Positions 1-8,859 of a stretch of 64,000 nt of DNA are shown here, in pieces. The position numbers and the translations under genes were made by a program. This DNA comes from an uncultured Bacilli bacterium (GTDB lineage: Bacteria; Bacillota_I; Bacilli_A; RF39; UBA660). The notes beneath the pieces were generated by a model that worked only from the letters and a program-made list of their open reading frames with translations, searched no databases and was not told the origin of the DNA. The stretch's first letter is position 1; each line of letters starts with the position of its first letter. Location: NCBI GenBank assembly GCA_910584085.1, contig CAJTZY010000001.1, positions 95,259 to 159,258 of the forward strand, read 5' to 3'.

Positions 1-127
1 TGGTTATCATTAAGTATATTTACATAATCATCTACTTTTTTCTACTATCGAACTTATCTATACTATAATCATAATTAGGGAAATCATTTACAGTAAATTT
101 ATTTAGTTTTAACTCTTGTGTTTTCAC
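1..127 (-). pseudogene. Small ORF remnant downstream of fic
   Basis: On the minus strand a GTG-initiated reading frame overlaps the fic stop codon and runs 31 codons to a TAG at 34-32. Changing frame inside the A-run just before that stop opens a further frame (VDDYVNILNDN) that continues to the window edge. The sequence shows either a gene frameshifted in a homopolymer or the start of a longer gene cut off by the edge. The product is not recognised. A partner or antitoxin of the adjacent Fic protein is possible from position only. Confidence 0.3.
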
Positions 128-663
128 TCATTCGTTTCATAATAATATGATGTTTCTATCCCTTTAAAAAAGCTCTCTAAACTTAAATCATTTGTTAAAT
201 TATTTTCAATTAAAGTTTTAATTTCTAATGTATTAATAGGACTTCTCTCCATAGCTTGTAAATAGAGTTTTTTATCTATATTTTCCCAATTCACAATTCT
301 ATTTAAATTCTTTTTTAATATTAAATCTAACCAAATTCTAGTACTACGACCATTTCCCTCTAAAAATGGGTGAGCAATATTCATTTCAACATACTTATCG
401 ATAATTTCATCTAAATTTGTTTCCTTCATAGTTTCAATTTTCTTTAACATTTCTTCTAAATATAAAGAGTTTCCAAATCTAAAATTACCTTTAGAGATGT
501 TTTCTTTTCTAATAGTACCTGCAAAATCATATAAATCATCAAATAAATATTTATGAATTTGCTGTAATCCATTTGTAGTACCAATTTCAACATTATTAAC
601 TTCACCACTTAAAAACAATTTTTTTGCATTTTCTAAACTTTTTTTATCTATTTCATTCATCAT
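124..663 (-). CDS. fic: Fic domain protein, class III (AMPylator type)
   Basis: The 179-aa protein is a single Fic domain, an enzyme family that usually transfers AMP from ATP to target proteins. The canonical motif HPFLEGNGRSTR lies at residues 98-109 with the catalytic His98. Near the C-terminus SYYYE (Ser172 to Glu176) fits the (S/T)xxxE autoinhibitory motif of class III Fic proteins, whose inhibitory helix is at the C-terminal end. All key residues are present, so it should be active and self-restrained. It sits in a decayed region with an overlapping ORF remnant downstream and a broken LysR gene upstream. The target is unknown. A second, class II Fic gene lies at 46.4 kb. Confidence 0.9.
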   Translation of the reverse strand: MMNEIDKKSLENAKKLFLSGEVNNVEIGTTNGLQQIHKYLFDDLYDFAGTIRKENISKGNFRFGNSLYLEEMLKKIETMKETNLDEIIDKYVEMNIAHPFLEGNGRSTRIWLDLILKKNLNRIVNWENIDKKLYLQAMERSPINTLEIKTLIENNLTNDLSLESFFKGIETSYYYETNE

Positions 664-747
664 GTCTACTCCTTTTCATTTATAATCAAAATAGTTCTTA
701 TATGCTTATATTTTACCATAAAATAGTTTAACTTTATACCGCTTATT

Positions 748-870
748 TCACTTTTTAATTTTATTTTCTACTTCTTCTTTTGTCAGATAATTAATGTATC
801 TAATTTTACCACTTTTATCATCTATTTTCCCATAAATATTCCAATCTAAAAACTTAACATAAATTAATTC
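748..870 (-). pseudogene. C-terminal gene fragment, unknown
   Basis: A minus-strand open stretch of 40 codons ends at TGA (750-748) and encodes a basic, protein-like peptide ending YLTKEEVENKIKK. It has no start codon or ribosome binding site, because its upstream boundary runs into the stop of the LysR remnant. It is best read as the tail of a lost gene. The family is not recognised. Confidence 0.3.
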
Positions 871-1609
871 TTATTGATAGCATTTATAAATTCTGTAATG
901 TATTTACTATTAGAATTCTTTTTATTAAAAGCTATTCCAATTTGTCTTGATGGTATCTGATAGTCTAGTTTTAATTCAAACAGTTCCCCTTTCTTGAAGA
1001 TGACACATCAGATTGTAAAACGAGTGGAAGAGCAGTTAATTCTATAATACTAATTTTTTTCCCTTTTAGATCATTATAGAAATTTGCATTTGCTACAAAT
1101 ACATCTTGTGTAGTTTCAATAATCTTATAATCTAAATTTTCATCTATTTGCACAGGCATATTAAATAATACCAAATCTAATATATTATCACGCAATTTAT
1201 TTAAAAGTTCAGATGTTATTCCCCTAATTATTTCTATTTTTATATTTGGATATTTCTCTTTAAATTTTTTAAATCCCTCCAAAGCATTATGCTTTAGTAA
1301 AGTATTGCCTCCACCAATTCTTATTGTTTTTATTTCTTTAGAATCGAATTCATCTAATAATCGTTTACAATTATTTAAACATTCTATACTATTTTTTATA
1401 TTTTGAAACAAATATTCTCCAGCACTAGTTAATTCCATACCTCTAGATGTCCTATAAAATAAAGTCATATTTAATTCGCTTTCCAATTTTTTTATCGTTT
1501 GAGTTATAGCAGGCTGTGAAATAAGCAATATTTCAGATGCTTTGGTAATATTTTTAGCTTTTGCAACATAATAAAAGACTTTGTATAACTCAAAATTTAT
1601 ATTTTCCAT
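864..1609 (-). pseudogene. LysR-family transcriptional regulator, frameshifted
   Basis: The N-terminal winged helix-turn-helix (residues about 1-60, with ITKASEILLISQPAITQ) and the following effector-binding domain identify a LysR-type regulator. The start is the ATG at 1609, preceded by AGAGGTGATT. The frame breaks near position 1000: translation runs on to RKGNCLN and stops, while the shifted frame continues as GELFELKLDYQIPSRQIG and ends ITEFINAINKN, a normal LysR C-terminus, with stop at 866-864. A one-base indel therefore removes the last 45 or so residues. The DNA-binding part is intact, so a truncated regulator could still be made, but loss of function is likelier. It diverges from the coaE fragment. 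Confidence 0.8.
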
Positions 1610-1702
1610 GATATAATCACCTCTTATATCAGATATCAAATACTCGTATTTCAATTATATCGCTTTATAACTTATAATGCAACTAGAGGAGTGATAATAA
1701 TA

Positions 1703-1987
1703 TTGATTACAATAACAGGAGCATCTGGAAGTGGAAAAAGTTCTATTTCAGAATTTTTATGCTCATTAGATGAAAAGATTGTTCATTTAAATATTGATAC
1801 AGTTAGACATAAAGTATTAGAAATACCAGAAATAAAAAAAGCTGTGTGTAAAAAGTTTCATTTAAATAGGACAGAAGATAAAATAAATAGAAAAGAATTA
1901 GGCGATTTAGTTTTCAATAATCATCAAAATATGAAACAAACTATAAAAGAAGTGAAAAAAATTTATAAGAGTATTATATCTAGGTAG
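1703..1987 (+). pseudogene. coaE: Dephospho-CoA kinase (CoaE) N-terminal fragment
   Basis: The sequence starts at a TTG behind AGAGGAGTGAT and begins MITITGASGSGKSS, a P-loop. A segment KINRKELGDLVF follows, resembling the conserved DGxIDRxxLGxxVF region of dephospho-CoA kinase, the last step of CoA synthesis. The product is about 94 aa against roughly 200 in the family; the C-terminal half is missing and the frame stops where a coaD-like fragment begins. It is read as a truncated pseudogene left by a deletion. No other CoA gene is in the window. Confidence 0.6.
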
Positions 1988-2090
1988 TTTCGATTCTATC
2001 ACAAAGGGACATATGAATATTATAGAACAAGCATCTAAAATTTTTGATAAGATAATAATAGCCGTTTTAAATCTTAAATTTTGTAAATGA
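1983..2090 (+). pseudogene. coaD: Phosphopantetheine adenylyltransferase (CoaD) N-terminal fragment
   Basis: Directly after the coaE fragment, frame +1 encodes GSFDSITKGHMNIIEQASK and then a stretch ending IIIAVLN. This matches the nucleotidyltransferase signature of CoaD (GSFDPxTxGHxxII then V(I/V)xAVxxN). Only about 30 of some 160 residues remain. The initiating codon is lost or lies out of frame in the preceding coaE reading frame, and the frame stops at 2088. It is a clear remnant. The first four residues conserved in CoaD appear to be replaced at the junction. Confidence 0.7.
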
Positions 2091-2265
2091 GCATTCTATC
2101 TGAACCACCGTTTTTATGTTCTATCATTAATTTTAAACACTCTAAAGCGTGAGTTATCTCATTATGGTCATAATAGTCCCTTTCTTCAGTATCAATTTTT
2201 GGTTTATTTTCAATATACAAAGCTGGATTATATTTAGTCCACTTTTTAAAATAATTATTGACTAT
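2074..2265 (-). pseudogene. C-terminal gene fragment, unknown
   Basis: A minus-strand open frame of 63 codons without a start encodes a protein-like C-terminus with the segment DHNEITHALECLKLM and ends SDRMLIYKI before TAA. Composition and codon use look like real coding sequence. It overlaps the end of the coaD remnant and has no upstream gene part, so it is read as a decayed fragment. The family is not recognised. Confidence 0.3.
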
Positions 2266-2377
2266 TTACAATTATTATTAAATTATATATTTGGTATTTA
2301 TGAATATTAAAAATTTTAATTATTGGGCTAAAACCAATATTGCTGATGGAAATGGATTTATTGTGTTAAAATAATTC

Positions 2378-2417
2378 ATGTGATAAAACTTTTTTCGACA
2401 ATTAGATTTTATCACAT
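2378..2417. repeat. Inverted repeat, 11-bp arms
   Basis: ATGTGATAAAA at 2378-2388 is matched by TTTTATCACAT at 2407-2417 around an 18-base loop. It is followed within 7 bases by a second perfect inverted repeat. No adjacent open gene explains it as a terminator. Confidence 0.6.
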
Positions 2418-2423
2418 ATGGCG

Positions 2424-2460
2424 TTAGAAATTAAAAATTTTAACATTTTTTAATTTCTAA
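2424..2460. repeat. Inverted repeat, 14-bp arms
   Basis: TTAGAAATTAAAAA at 2424-2437 and its exact complement at 2447-2460 flank a 9-base loop. With the neighbouring hairpin it forms a tandem palindromic unit, possibly a relic of a small non-autonomous element. No target duplication was recognised. Confidence 0.6.
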
Positions 2461-2688
2461 AGATAAAAAAAGAAGTTGCATGAAATTATTTCATTTCATT
2501 ACAACTCCAAAATTAAAAATAAATTTTAAAGTTTACGATATTACAGTAATGGTTTCATATTTAATTAAGCATAAATTAATTTTGATAATACAATTTTATA
2601 CAATCAAATTATATAACTTTTATTTCTCATATTTATAATATATTTTAAAAATATATATTCAAGTAACACATATATACTTAAAGTGTTT

Positions 2689-4239
2689 TTAATGTTTTCT
2701 ATTATATATTTTTACTTCTTTATTTACTTGTTCAGCAAAAATTTTATCACTGTTATCTTCACACTTCATATTTATAATATCAACAAGTCCGAAAATAGTA
2801 CCAGTTTCTTCATCATATTGAACTTTCCCATTCTCATGTCTAACCAATTCTTCAAATGTTTTGTTTTTTTGTTTAAAAGCATTTAATAATTGAGCAATAA
2901 CATATTCTTGATTATATGATAAGTTGTTTTTTTGTGAAAATATTAATTTTCTTAAAATTAAATCCATTTGTTTAAATTCTTTATCTCGAAGATCAATGGC
3001 AATTATACGCATATCAGCCTTTGAAAATTCAGTAGTGTAATTGGATGGAATAGATTGGGTTCTATAATAAAACGCATTATATCTCACAACATAGGTGTCC
3101 GGTCCCGTTTGACGACAATGTTTTAAATAAGCTCCATCTACTTTAACTTCTCTTCTAGCATCAATTACTTCTGGAATATTATCAATAATAGTTTGTTTTA
3201 TATCAATTAGTTGTTTTATTTTTTCATAATTATTAGGCAATAAGTATATATCTTTTATATCTTCCATATATTTAAAGAAATAGTACTCTAATTTTTTTAA
3301 AAAGTAATAATTTGCCTTATCAAATTGTATATTATAATAGTATCTTCCTGGATCACCAGCGTTATGATTATCAATATGATATCCCGAATAATACGTACTA
3401 TATAGAAGAAAAAAAGCTATTTCTTTTTCATGTATCTCATTCCAATCATAATCATATTCAACTTTACCAGAAAGATAATGATCAAGTTTAAGTAGCTCGT
3501 TTCTATATTCAGTGTGTCGTTCTTCAACGATTTTTTTCATTTCACGCATGTCAGATTCAGGAATTCCATCAATTTCACCTCTTATGTATTTTAACACATT
3601 TTGTTGTGCACCGTATACTGGATATTTCAGAGATAAGTCTGATTCAACAATTTTTTTATAAAAATCTAAATTAAAATATATTGAAGAAGATGGTTTAATA
3701 AATTCTAACACCAATTTCCTATATTCTATATTTACATCTTTAAATAATTCTACATATTTTTCTATTAATTTTATATCACTGGTATATGTTAATAAAATAA
3801 TTATGTCATATACAATATCATCATTTTTATGACTACTAATAATAGAATATATACTTTCATCAAATATTAATGGATTTTTCGCTAATCTAAAAAACTCATA
3901 ATACTCTAACTTAATTTTACTAATTTGTTGAGCAATGCATTCAAGTTGTTTAATAATTTTTTCTCTAAAAGCAGGGATTTCACCATTTTTGAATTTAATA
4001 AAGAATCCAATATTATTTATATCATTACTATCAATTTCAAATCTGGTACAATCAGATACATTTCTAATTATATCACTAAAATTTAATAATATAATTACTT
4101 TTTGATTTATAGTTAAATTATTTTTTAATGCATATATTAAAATTTTTTTCAATTTATATGTGACACTTGTATCATAATACCCACTATATAAAAAATCATA
4201 AAAATACTTATTAAATTCTTGTTCTGTCATATCTGTCAT
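2689..4239 (-). CDS. Hypothetical protein, 516 aa
   Basis: I do not recognise this family. The gene starts at an ATG preceded by a strong AAGGGGGG ribosome binding site and encodes a 516-aa protein with no signal peptide or membrane segment, so it is probably cytoplasmic. It is rich in Tyr, Ile and Lys; the first 300 residues look mainly helical and may form an alpha-repeat scaffold. Around residues 270-310 there is an aromatic stretch (HEKEIAFFLLYSTYYSGY). It stands alone, convergent with the decayed 2 kb region and divergent from dxs. It may be an accessory or defence-type orphan, but nothing in the sequence assigns a function. Confidence 0.65.
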   Translation of the reverse strand: MTDMTEQEFNKYFYDFLYSGYYDTSVTYKLKKILIYALKNNLTINQKVIILLNFSDIIRNVSDCTRFEIDSNDINNIGFFIKFKNGEIPAFREKIIKQLECIAQQISKIKLEYYEFFRLAKNPLIFDESIYSIISSHKNDDIVYDIIILLTYTSDIKLIEKYVELFKDVNIEYRKLVLEFIKPSSSIYFNLDFYKKIVESDLSLKYPVYGAQQNVLKYIRGEIDGIPESDMREMKKIVEERHTEYRNELLKLDHYLSGKVEYDYDWNEIHEKEIAFFLLYSTYYSGYHIDNHNAGDPGRYYYNIQFDKANYYFLKKLEYYFFKYMEDIKDIYLLPNNYEKIKQLIDIKQTIIDNIPEVIDARREVKVDGAYLKHCRQTGPDTYVVRYNAFYYRTQSIPSNYTTEFSKADMRIIAIDLRDKEFKQMDLILRKLIFSQKNNLSYNQEYVIAQLLNAFKQKNKTFEELVRHENGKVQYDEETGTIFGLVDIINMKCEDNSDKIFAEQVNKEVKIYNRKH

Positions 4240-4383
4240 AATTTTTACCCCCCTTCAACAGTTGGCATGTATTCTAGCAACTTTTTCTATAGTTGTCAAT
4301 AATTTTTGTTGAATTTGCAGAATATTCTTTTCTTTTTTTACAATTATGGTGTATAATACCAAGAGAAAGTGTTGTGTTTATAA

Positions 4384-6225
4384 ATGAATATATTAGATAT
4401 GATAAAAAATCCAGATGATATAAAGTTACTATCAATACCTGAATTAGAAAAGTTGTCAGAGGAAATTAGAAAATTTCTCATAAATAATATATCTAAAACA
4501 GGCGGACACTTAGCTTCAAATTTAGGATTAGTTGAACTTACTATTACCCTTTTAAAAAACTTTGATTTCACTAAAGATAAAATAATTTTTGATGTAGGTC
4601 ATCAAAGCTATGTTTATAAAATACTTACAGATAGAAAAGATAAATTTTCAACGCTTAGAAAATATAAAGGTATCAGTGGATTTCCTAAAAGGAATGAAAG
4701 TAAATATGATTACTTTGATACAGGGCATAGTAGTAATTCTATATCTGCTAGTTTAGGTATGGCAAGAGCAAGAGACTTAAAAAAAGAAAATTATGATATT
4801 ATATCTGTTATAGGAGATGGGGCATTCACTGGTGGAATGGTATATGAAGCATTAAATGATGTAGGATTCAACAATAGTAAAATGTTTATAATTTTAAATG
4901 ATAATCAAATGAGTATTTCATTAAATGTTGGAGGAGTATCTAAGTGTCTGAATAAAATTAGACTAAATACTTCATATAATAGATTGAAAGAAAAAGTGCA
5001 CCATAGATTAGATAAAAGTACAAAAATTGTAAACCTAGCAAAAAAAGTAAAAAATAGTATAAAAAGTTTATTTTTTAATCAAATGTTTTTTGAAAGTTTA
5101 GGAGTTAAATACATAGGTCCAATAGATGGACATAATATAAAGGAATTAGATAGAACAATTAAAAAAATAAAAAAATTAAATGAACCAGTGGTTTTACATG
5201 TTACAACAACTAAAGGATTAGGTTATTTACCAGCTTTAATAAATCCAGATAGATTTCATGCAATAGGGGCATTTGATATAGAAACAGGAAACCCAATTAA
5301 CAAATCAGGAATAACATACTCACATGCCTTTGGTAAAAGTTTAGTTAAGTTAGCGAGCAAGGATAAAAATATAGTAGCAATTACAGCTGCAATGACAGAA
5401 GGAACAGGATTAAAGGAGTTTTCAGAACTCTATCCTGATAGAATATTTGATGTAGGAATAACAGAGGGCCATGCAGTAACACTTGCAAGTGGAATGGCGA
5501 TTAGTGGTTTAAAACCTATATTTGCGGTATACTCTACATTTTTACAAAGAGGATTTGATCAAATACTTATGGATGTTTGTATGCAAAACTCTCCAGTTAT
5601 CTTTGCAATTGATAGAGCAGGTTTAGTTGGAAGTGATGGGAAAACTCATCAAGGTGTATTTGATATATCATATTTAAATATGATGCCAAACATAGAAATT
5701 TTGTCTCCAAAGTCAACAAGCGAAATGGAGCCCATTTTAAAATATGCATTAAAACAAAATAAACCAGTAGCGATTAGATATCCTAGAGGATGTAATACAC
5801 TAAATTTAAATAAAATAAAAACTATAAAAACAGGAAAATGGGAAAAAATTAACAGTGGAGAAAAAGTAGTAATACTTGCAGTTGGACGTATGGTAGAATA
5901 TGCAATTAAAGCAAAAGAACTATTAAAAGAAAAATATAATCCAGTTATAATAAGTTCCTTATTTATTAAACCATTAGATAATGAATATTTAAATAAAATT
6001 ATAAAAAATAAATATAATGTATTAACACTCGAAGATAATAATATAATTGGCGGATTTGGACAGCAAGTATTATACAATCTTAATAAATTAGGATTTAAAA
6101 ATAAAATAAAAATAATGGGTTATGAAGATAAATTTATAGATCATGGTAATATTGACGAATTATTAAGTGAAGAAGAAATGAATATAAAAGATATAGCAGA
6201 TGAAATAAAGAAATTATATAAATAA
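4384..6225 (+). CDS. dxs: 1-deoxy-D-xylulose-5-phosphate synthase
   Basis: Dxs condenses pyruvate and glyceraldehyde 3-phosphate using thiamine diphosphate, the first step of the MEP isoprenoid pathway. The 613-aa length is normal (about 620). Conserved signatures are FDVGHQSYVYKILTDR (residues 69-84), the TPP motif GDGAFTGG at 144-151 with downstream LNDNQMS, YIGPIDGH before the middle domain, and RAGLVGSDGKTHQG in the pyrimidine-binding domain. The transketolase C-terminal domain is complete. The ribosome binding site is weak (AGAAAGTG). It is transcribed away from the 516-aa orphan and followed by pyk with its own promoter. No other MEP gene is in the window. Confidence 0.97.
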   Translation: MNILDMIKNPDDIKLLSIPELEKLSEEIRKFLINNISKTGGHLASNLGLVELTITLLKNFDFTKDKIIFDVGHQSYVYKILTDRKDKFSTLRKYKGISGFPKRNESKYDYFDTGHSSNSISASLGMARARDLKKENYDIISVIGDGAFTGGMVYEALNDVGFNNSKMFIILNDNQMSISLNVGGVSKCLNKIRLNTSYNRLKEKVHHRLDKSTKIVNLAKKVKNSIKSLFFNQMFFESLGVKYIGPIDGHNIKELDRTIKKIKKLNEPVVLHVTTTKGLGYLPALINPDRFHAIGAFDIETGNPINKSGITYSHAFGKSLVKLASKDKNIVAITAAMTEGTGLKEFSELYPDRIFDVGITEGHAVTLASGMAISGLKPIFAVYSTFLQRGFDQILMDVCMQNSPVIFAIDRAGLVGSDGKTHQGVFDISYLNMMPNIEILSPKSTSEMEPILKYALKQNKPVAIRYPRGCNTLNLNKIKTIKTGKWEKINSGEKVVILAVGRMVEYAIKAKELLKEKYNPVIISSLFIKPLDNEYLNKIIKNKYNVLTLEDNNIIGGFGQQVLYNLNKLGFKNKIKIMGYEDKFIDHGNIDELLSEEEMNIKDIADEIKKLYK

Positions 6226-6253
6226 ACTTACACAAAATGTATCAAAAATAAGG

Positions 6254-6282
6254 TTGTTTTTTTAATATAAATATGATAAAAT
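6254..6282 (+). promoter_or_regulatory. Promoter of pyk
   Basis: TTGTTT at 6254-6259 and TAAAAT at 6277-6282 are separated by 17 bases, a sigma-A-type arrangement about 50 bases upstream of the pyk start. Confidence 0.5.
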
Positions 6283-6330
6283 GTTTCTTGTTTCGTGCTT
6301 AAACGCACACCTAGAATGGAGATGTAGATA

Positions 6331-7740
6331 ATGAAAAAAACTAAAATAATTTGTAGTATAGGACCTGCAAGTAGAAAGTATGACGTAATGAAATCAATGG
6401 TAGAAAATGGTATGAATGTTGCCCGTATTAATTTTTCTCATGCAGATGAAACTGAAAAAAAGGAAACAGTAGAACTAGTCCATAGAATTAATAAAGAATT
6501 AAAAACTAATATAGGTATATTATATGATACTAAAGGACCAGATTTTAGAACAGGCGTTGTAAAAGATGATGAAATAGTTTTAAAAGAGGGAAAAACTATA
6601 AGAATAGTTAAAGATGATATAGTTGGAACTGAAGAGGCTATTACAGTAAATTATAAAAATGCATTAGATCAAATAAATATAGATGATATTGTATTACTTG
6701 AAGATGGACTTATGAAACTATTAGTTACTGATAAAGATAAAATGGGAATTACTTGTAGTATAGTAGTAGGTGGAAATCTTGGAAGTAGAAAAGGTGTTAA
6801 CGTACCTGGTGTAAATTTAAATATGCCTTTTATAAGTAATCAAGATAGAGAAGATATTATATATGCTTGCAATCATGATGGAGATTTTCTCGCACTTTCA
6901 TTTGTTTCAAGTAAAGAAGATATACTAGCAGTAAAAGAGATACTAAAAGAAGAAAATAGTGAGATGCAAATAATATCAAAGGTTGAAAGTAATACTGCTC
7001 TTGAAAATTTAGATGAAATTATTGAATATAGTGATGGTATTATGGTAGCCCGTGGAGATCTAGGCGTAGAAGTTCCTATGAAAGAATTACCTATAATACA
7101 AAAGCAAATGATAGAAAAATGTAGAAAGGCAGGAAAATTCTGTATAGTTGCAACTGAAATGTTAGCGTCTATGTATAAAAATGCTAGACCAACACGTGCA
7201 GAAGTTACAGACATCGCAAATGCAGTATTAGATGGAACAGATGCAGTAATGCTTAGTGGAGAAACTACTATGGGTAAATATCCAATAGATGCAGTAAAAT
7301 ATATGGCTGAAATAGTAGAGAATACTGAAAAATATTTAGATTATGAAAAAATAGTTAAACCTGAATATGAGGCAGATATAACGGATACTATTGCTAGAAG
7401 TGTAGTAGATGCTTCAAATATGTTAGATGTTAAAGTAATACTTGCTGCAACCTTATCTGGATTTACAGCAAAGAAAATAAGTAATTTAAGACCAAAAACA
7501 ATAATACTAGCAGAATGCCCAACAGAAAAAGTAGCTCATTCATTATCACTCAGATTTGGTGTTTATACAACATTACTTCCTGTATATGAAAGTACAGATG
7601 AGTTAATAGATGAGGCTATTATAAAAGCTAAAGAAATTATGAATTTGAAGGAAAATGATTTAATTGTTATTACAGGGGGATTCCCTAATAATACTACTGT
7701 TAAGACTACTAACTTTCTTAAAATAGAAACTATAAAATAA
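6331..7740 (+). CDS. pyk: Pyruvate kinase
   Basis: Pyruvate kinase makes pyruvate and ATP from phosphoenolpyruvate and ADP at the end of glycolysis. The 469-aa protein has the full TIM barrel and C-terminal regulatory domain but lacks the extra PEP-utiliser domain of Bacillus enzymes. Visible motifs are KIICSIGPAS at the start, the active-site segment MVARGDLGVEVP, and DAVMLSGETTMGKYP. The usual ATQMLxSM after the active site reads ATEMLASM, with Glu replacing Gln. It stands as a single gene with its own promoter and a terminator that overlaps the stop codon. Confidence 0.97.
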   Translation: MKKTKIICSIGPASRKYDVMKSMVENGMNVARINFSHADETEKKETVELVHRINKELKTNIGILYDTKGPDFRTGVVKDDEIVLKEGKTIRIVKDDIVGTEEAITVNYKNALDQINIDDIVLLEDGLMKLLVTDKDKMGITCSIVVGGNLGSRKGVNVPGVNLNMPFISNQDREDIIYACNHDGDFLALSFVSSKEDILAVKEILKEENSEMQIISKVESNTALENLDEIIEYSDGIMVARGDLGVEVPMKELPIIQKQMIEKCRKAGKFCIVATEMLASMYKNARPTRAEVTDIANAVLDGTDAVMLSGETTMGKYPIDAVKYMAEIVENTEKYLDYEKIVKPEYEADITDTIARSVVDASNMLDVKVILAATLSGFTAKKISNLRPKTIILAECPTEKVAHSLSLRFGVYTTLLPVYESTDELIDEAIIKAKEIMNLKENDLIVITGGFPNNTTVKTTNFLKIETIK

Positions 7741-7763
7741 GATATCACGTTGATATCTTTTTT
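7739..7763 (+). terminator. Rho-independent terminator of pyk
   Basis: AAGATATCA (7739-7747) pairs perfectly with TGATATCTT (7751-7759) across a 3-base loop and is followed by a T-run. The stem begins inside the pyk stop codon. Confidence 0.9.
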
Positions 7764-7876
7764 CTAAATATACAAAAATTAAAAAAATGAATAGTAAAAA
7801 TAACAGAAATTATAAAAAATAGTAACAGAAATTAAAATACTGTAAAAATAGATGTACAAAAAATGAAAAAGGTGAT

Positions 7877-7905
7877 TTGAATATAAAATAGTAATATGTT
7901 ATAAC
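7877..7905 (+). promoter_or_regulatory. Promoter of the YhcG-family gene
   Basis: TTGAAT (7877-7882) and TATAAC (7900-7905) are spaced by 17 bases, with the start codon 15 bases downstream of the -10 box. Confidence 0.55.
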
Positions 7906-7920
7906 CTTGTTGGTGATTAC

Positions 7921-8814
7921 ATGAACTATTTAAAAAATATAAAAGAATTAATAGAAAATGATATAGTATTAAGAAAGAAAAATAGAATATATGAAGAAAA
8001 TCATAGATTAAATACATATTTTGAAATAGGAAGACTTATAGTAGATGCGCAGGGTGGAGAGAGTCATGCAAGATATGGGAACAATTTAATAAATAATTGG
8101 AGTGATATACTAACTAAAGAATATGGAAAAGGATATGACTCATCAAATTTAAGAAGAATGAGGCAACTTTACTTAACCTTTCAAAAATGTGCTACAGTGT
8201 GGCACAAATTGACCTGGAGTCATTTAAAAAGTGTTTTAAGTTTAAACCCTATTTCGAAAAGAAATTATTATATTAATTTATGCATAAAACAAAATTTAAG
8301 TGTAAGAGATTTAAAAGAAAAAATAAAAAATGGTGAATATGAAAGATTAGAGTATAAAGAAAATATAGAGCTTATAGATGAAAAACAAGAATTAACAATA
8401 AAAGATATGATAAAAAAACCAATACTTATTAAAACTGATAAAAGGGTTGATAAGCTAAGTGAAAAGGCTTTAAAACAGTTTATCTTAGAAAAAATAGAAG
8501 AATTTTTAATGGAACTTGGTGTAGGTTTTACATATGTAGATAGTGAGTATAAATTAGTAAACTATAGATGTGACCTATTATTTTTTAATACGGAATTAAC
8601 TTGTTATACAGTTATAGAATTAAAGATAAGAAAGTTAAAACCAACGGATATTGGGCAAATCAAATATTATATGAACTATATAGATAAAAATATGAAAAAG
8701 GATTATATGAATAAGACAATAGGTATTATATTATGCAGGGAAGATAATGAAATAGTGGTGAAATATGTAACGGATGAGCGAATACTTATGACAACCTATA
8801 ATTTGATTAAATAA
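7921..8814 (+). CDS. YhcG-family PD-(D/E)XK nuclease (DUF1016)
   Basis: This 297-aa protein has the two-part layout of YhcG/DUF1016 proteins. An N-terminal helical domain (residues about 10-130, with YFEIGRLIVDAQ and LTWSHLKSVLSL) is followed by a C-terminal PD-(D/E)XK nuclease core. The likely catalytic residues are Asp218 (YRCDLLFF) and the Glu233-Leu-Lys235 motif (VIELKIRKLKP), followed by QIKYYMNYID and IGIILC as in the family. These proteins are common accessory genes linked to DNA restriction or mobile elements; the exact role is not established. The start is chosen behind TTGGTGATTAC. A second family member at 44.5 kb lacks this core, so the two are useful to compare. Confidence 0.85.
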   Translation: MNYLKNIKELIENDIVLRKKNRIYEENHRLNTYFEIGRLIVDAQGGESHARYGNNLINNWSDILTKEYGKGYDSSNLRRMRQLYLTFQKCATVWHKLTWSHLKSVLSLNPISKRNYYINLCIKQNLSVRDLKEKIKNGEYERLEYKENIELIDEKQELTIKDMIKKPILIKTDKRVDKLSEKALKQFILEKIEEFLMELGVGFTYVDSEYKLVNYRCDLLFFNTELTCYTVIELKIRKLKPTDIGQIKYYMNYIDKNMKKDYMNKTIGIILCREDNEIVVKYVTDERILMTTYNLIK

Positions 8815-8859
8815 AGTTCTATCCTTTAAAATTCATCATATACTTTAATAGGTGATACC

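Larger units (their letters stand above)
2266..2688. other. Gene-free AT-rich stretch with tandem hairpins
   Basis: No reading frame of credible composition was found here. The stretch contains two perfect inverted repeats described separately (2378-2417 and 2424-2460) and an imperfect third hairpin at about 2476-2506. The remainder is AT-rich and shows nothing I can name. Confidence 0.5.

Noticed and set aside
2378..2460. Tandem palindromes as CRISPR or insertion sequence ends
   Set aside because: There are only two different palindromes, with no regular spacers, no transposase and no visible target-site duplication.
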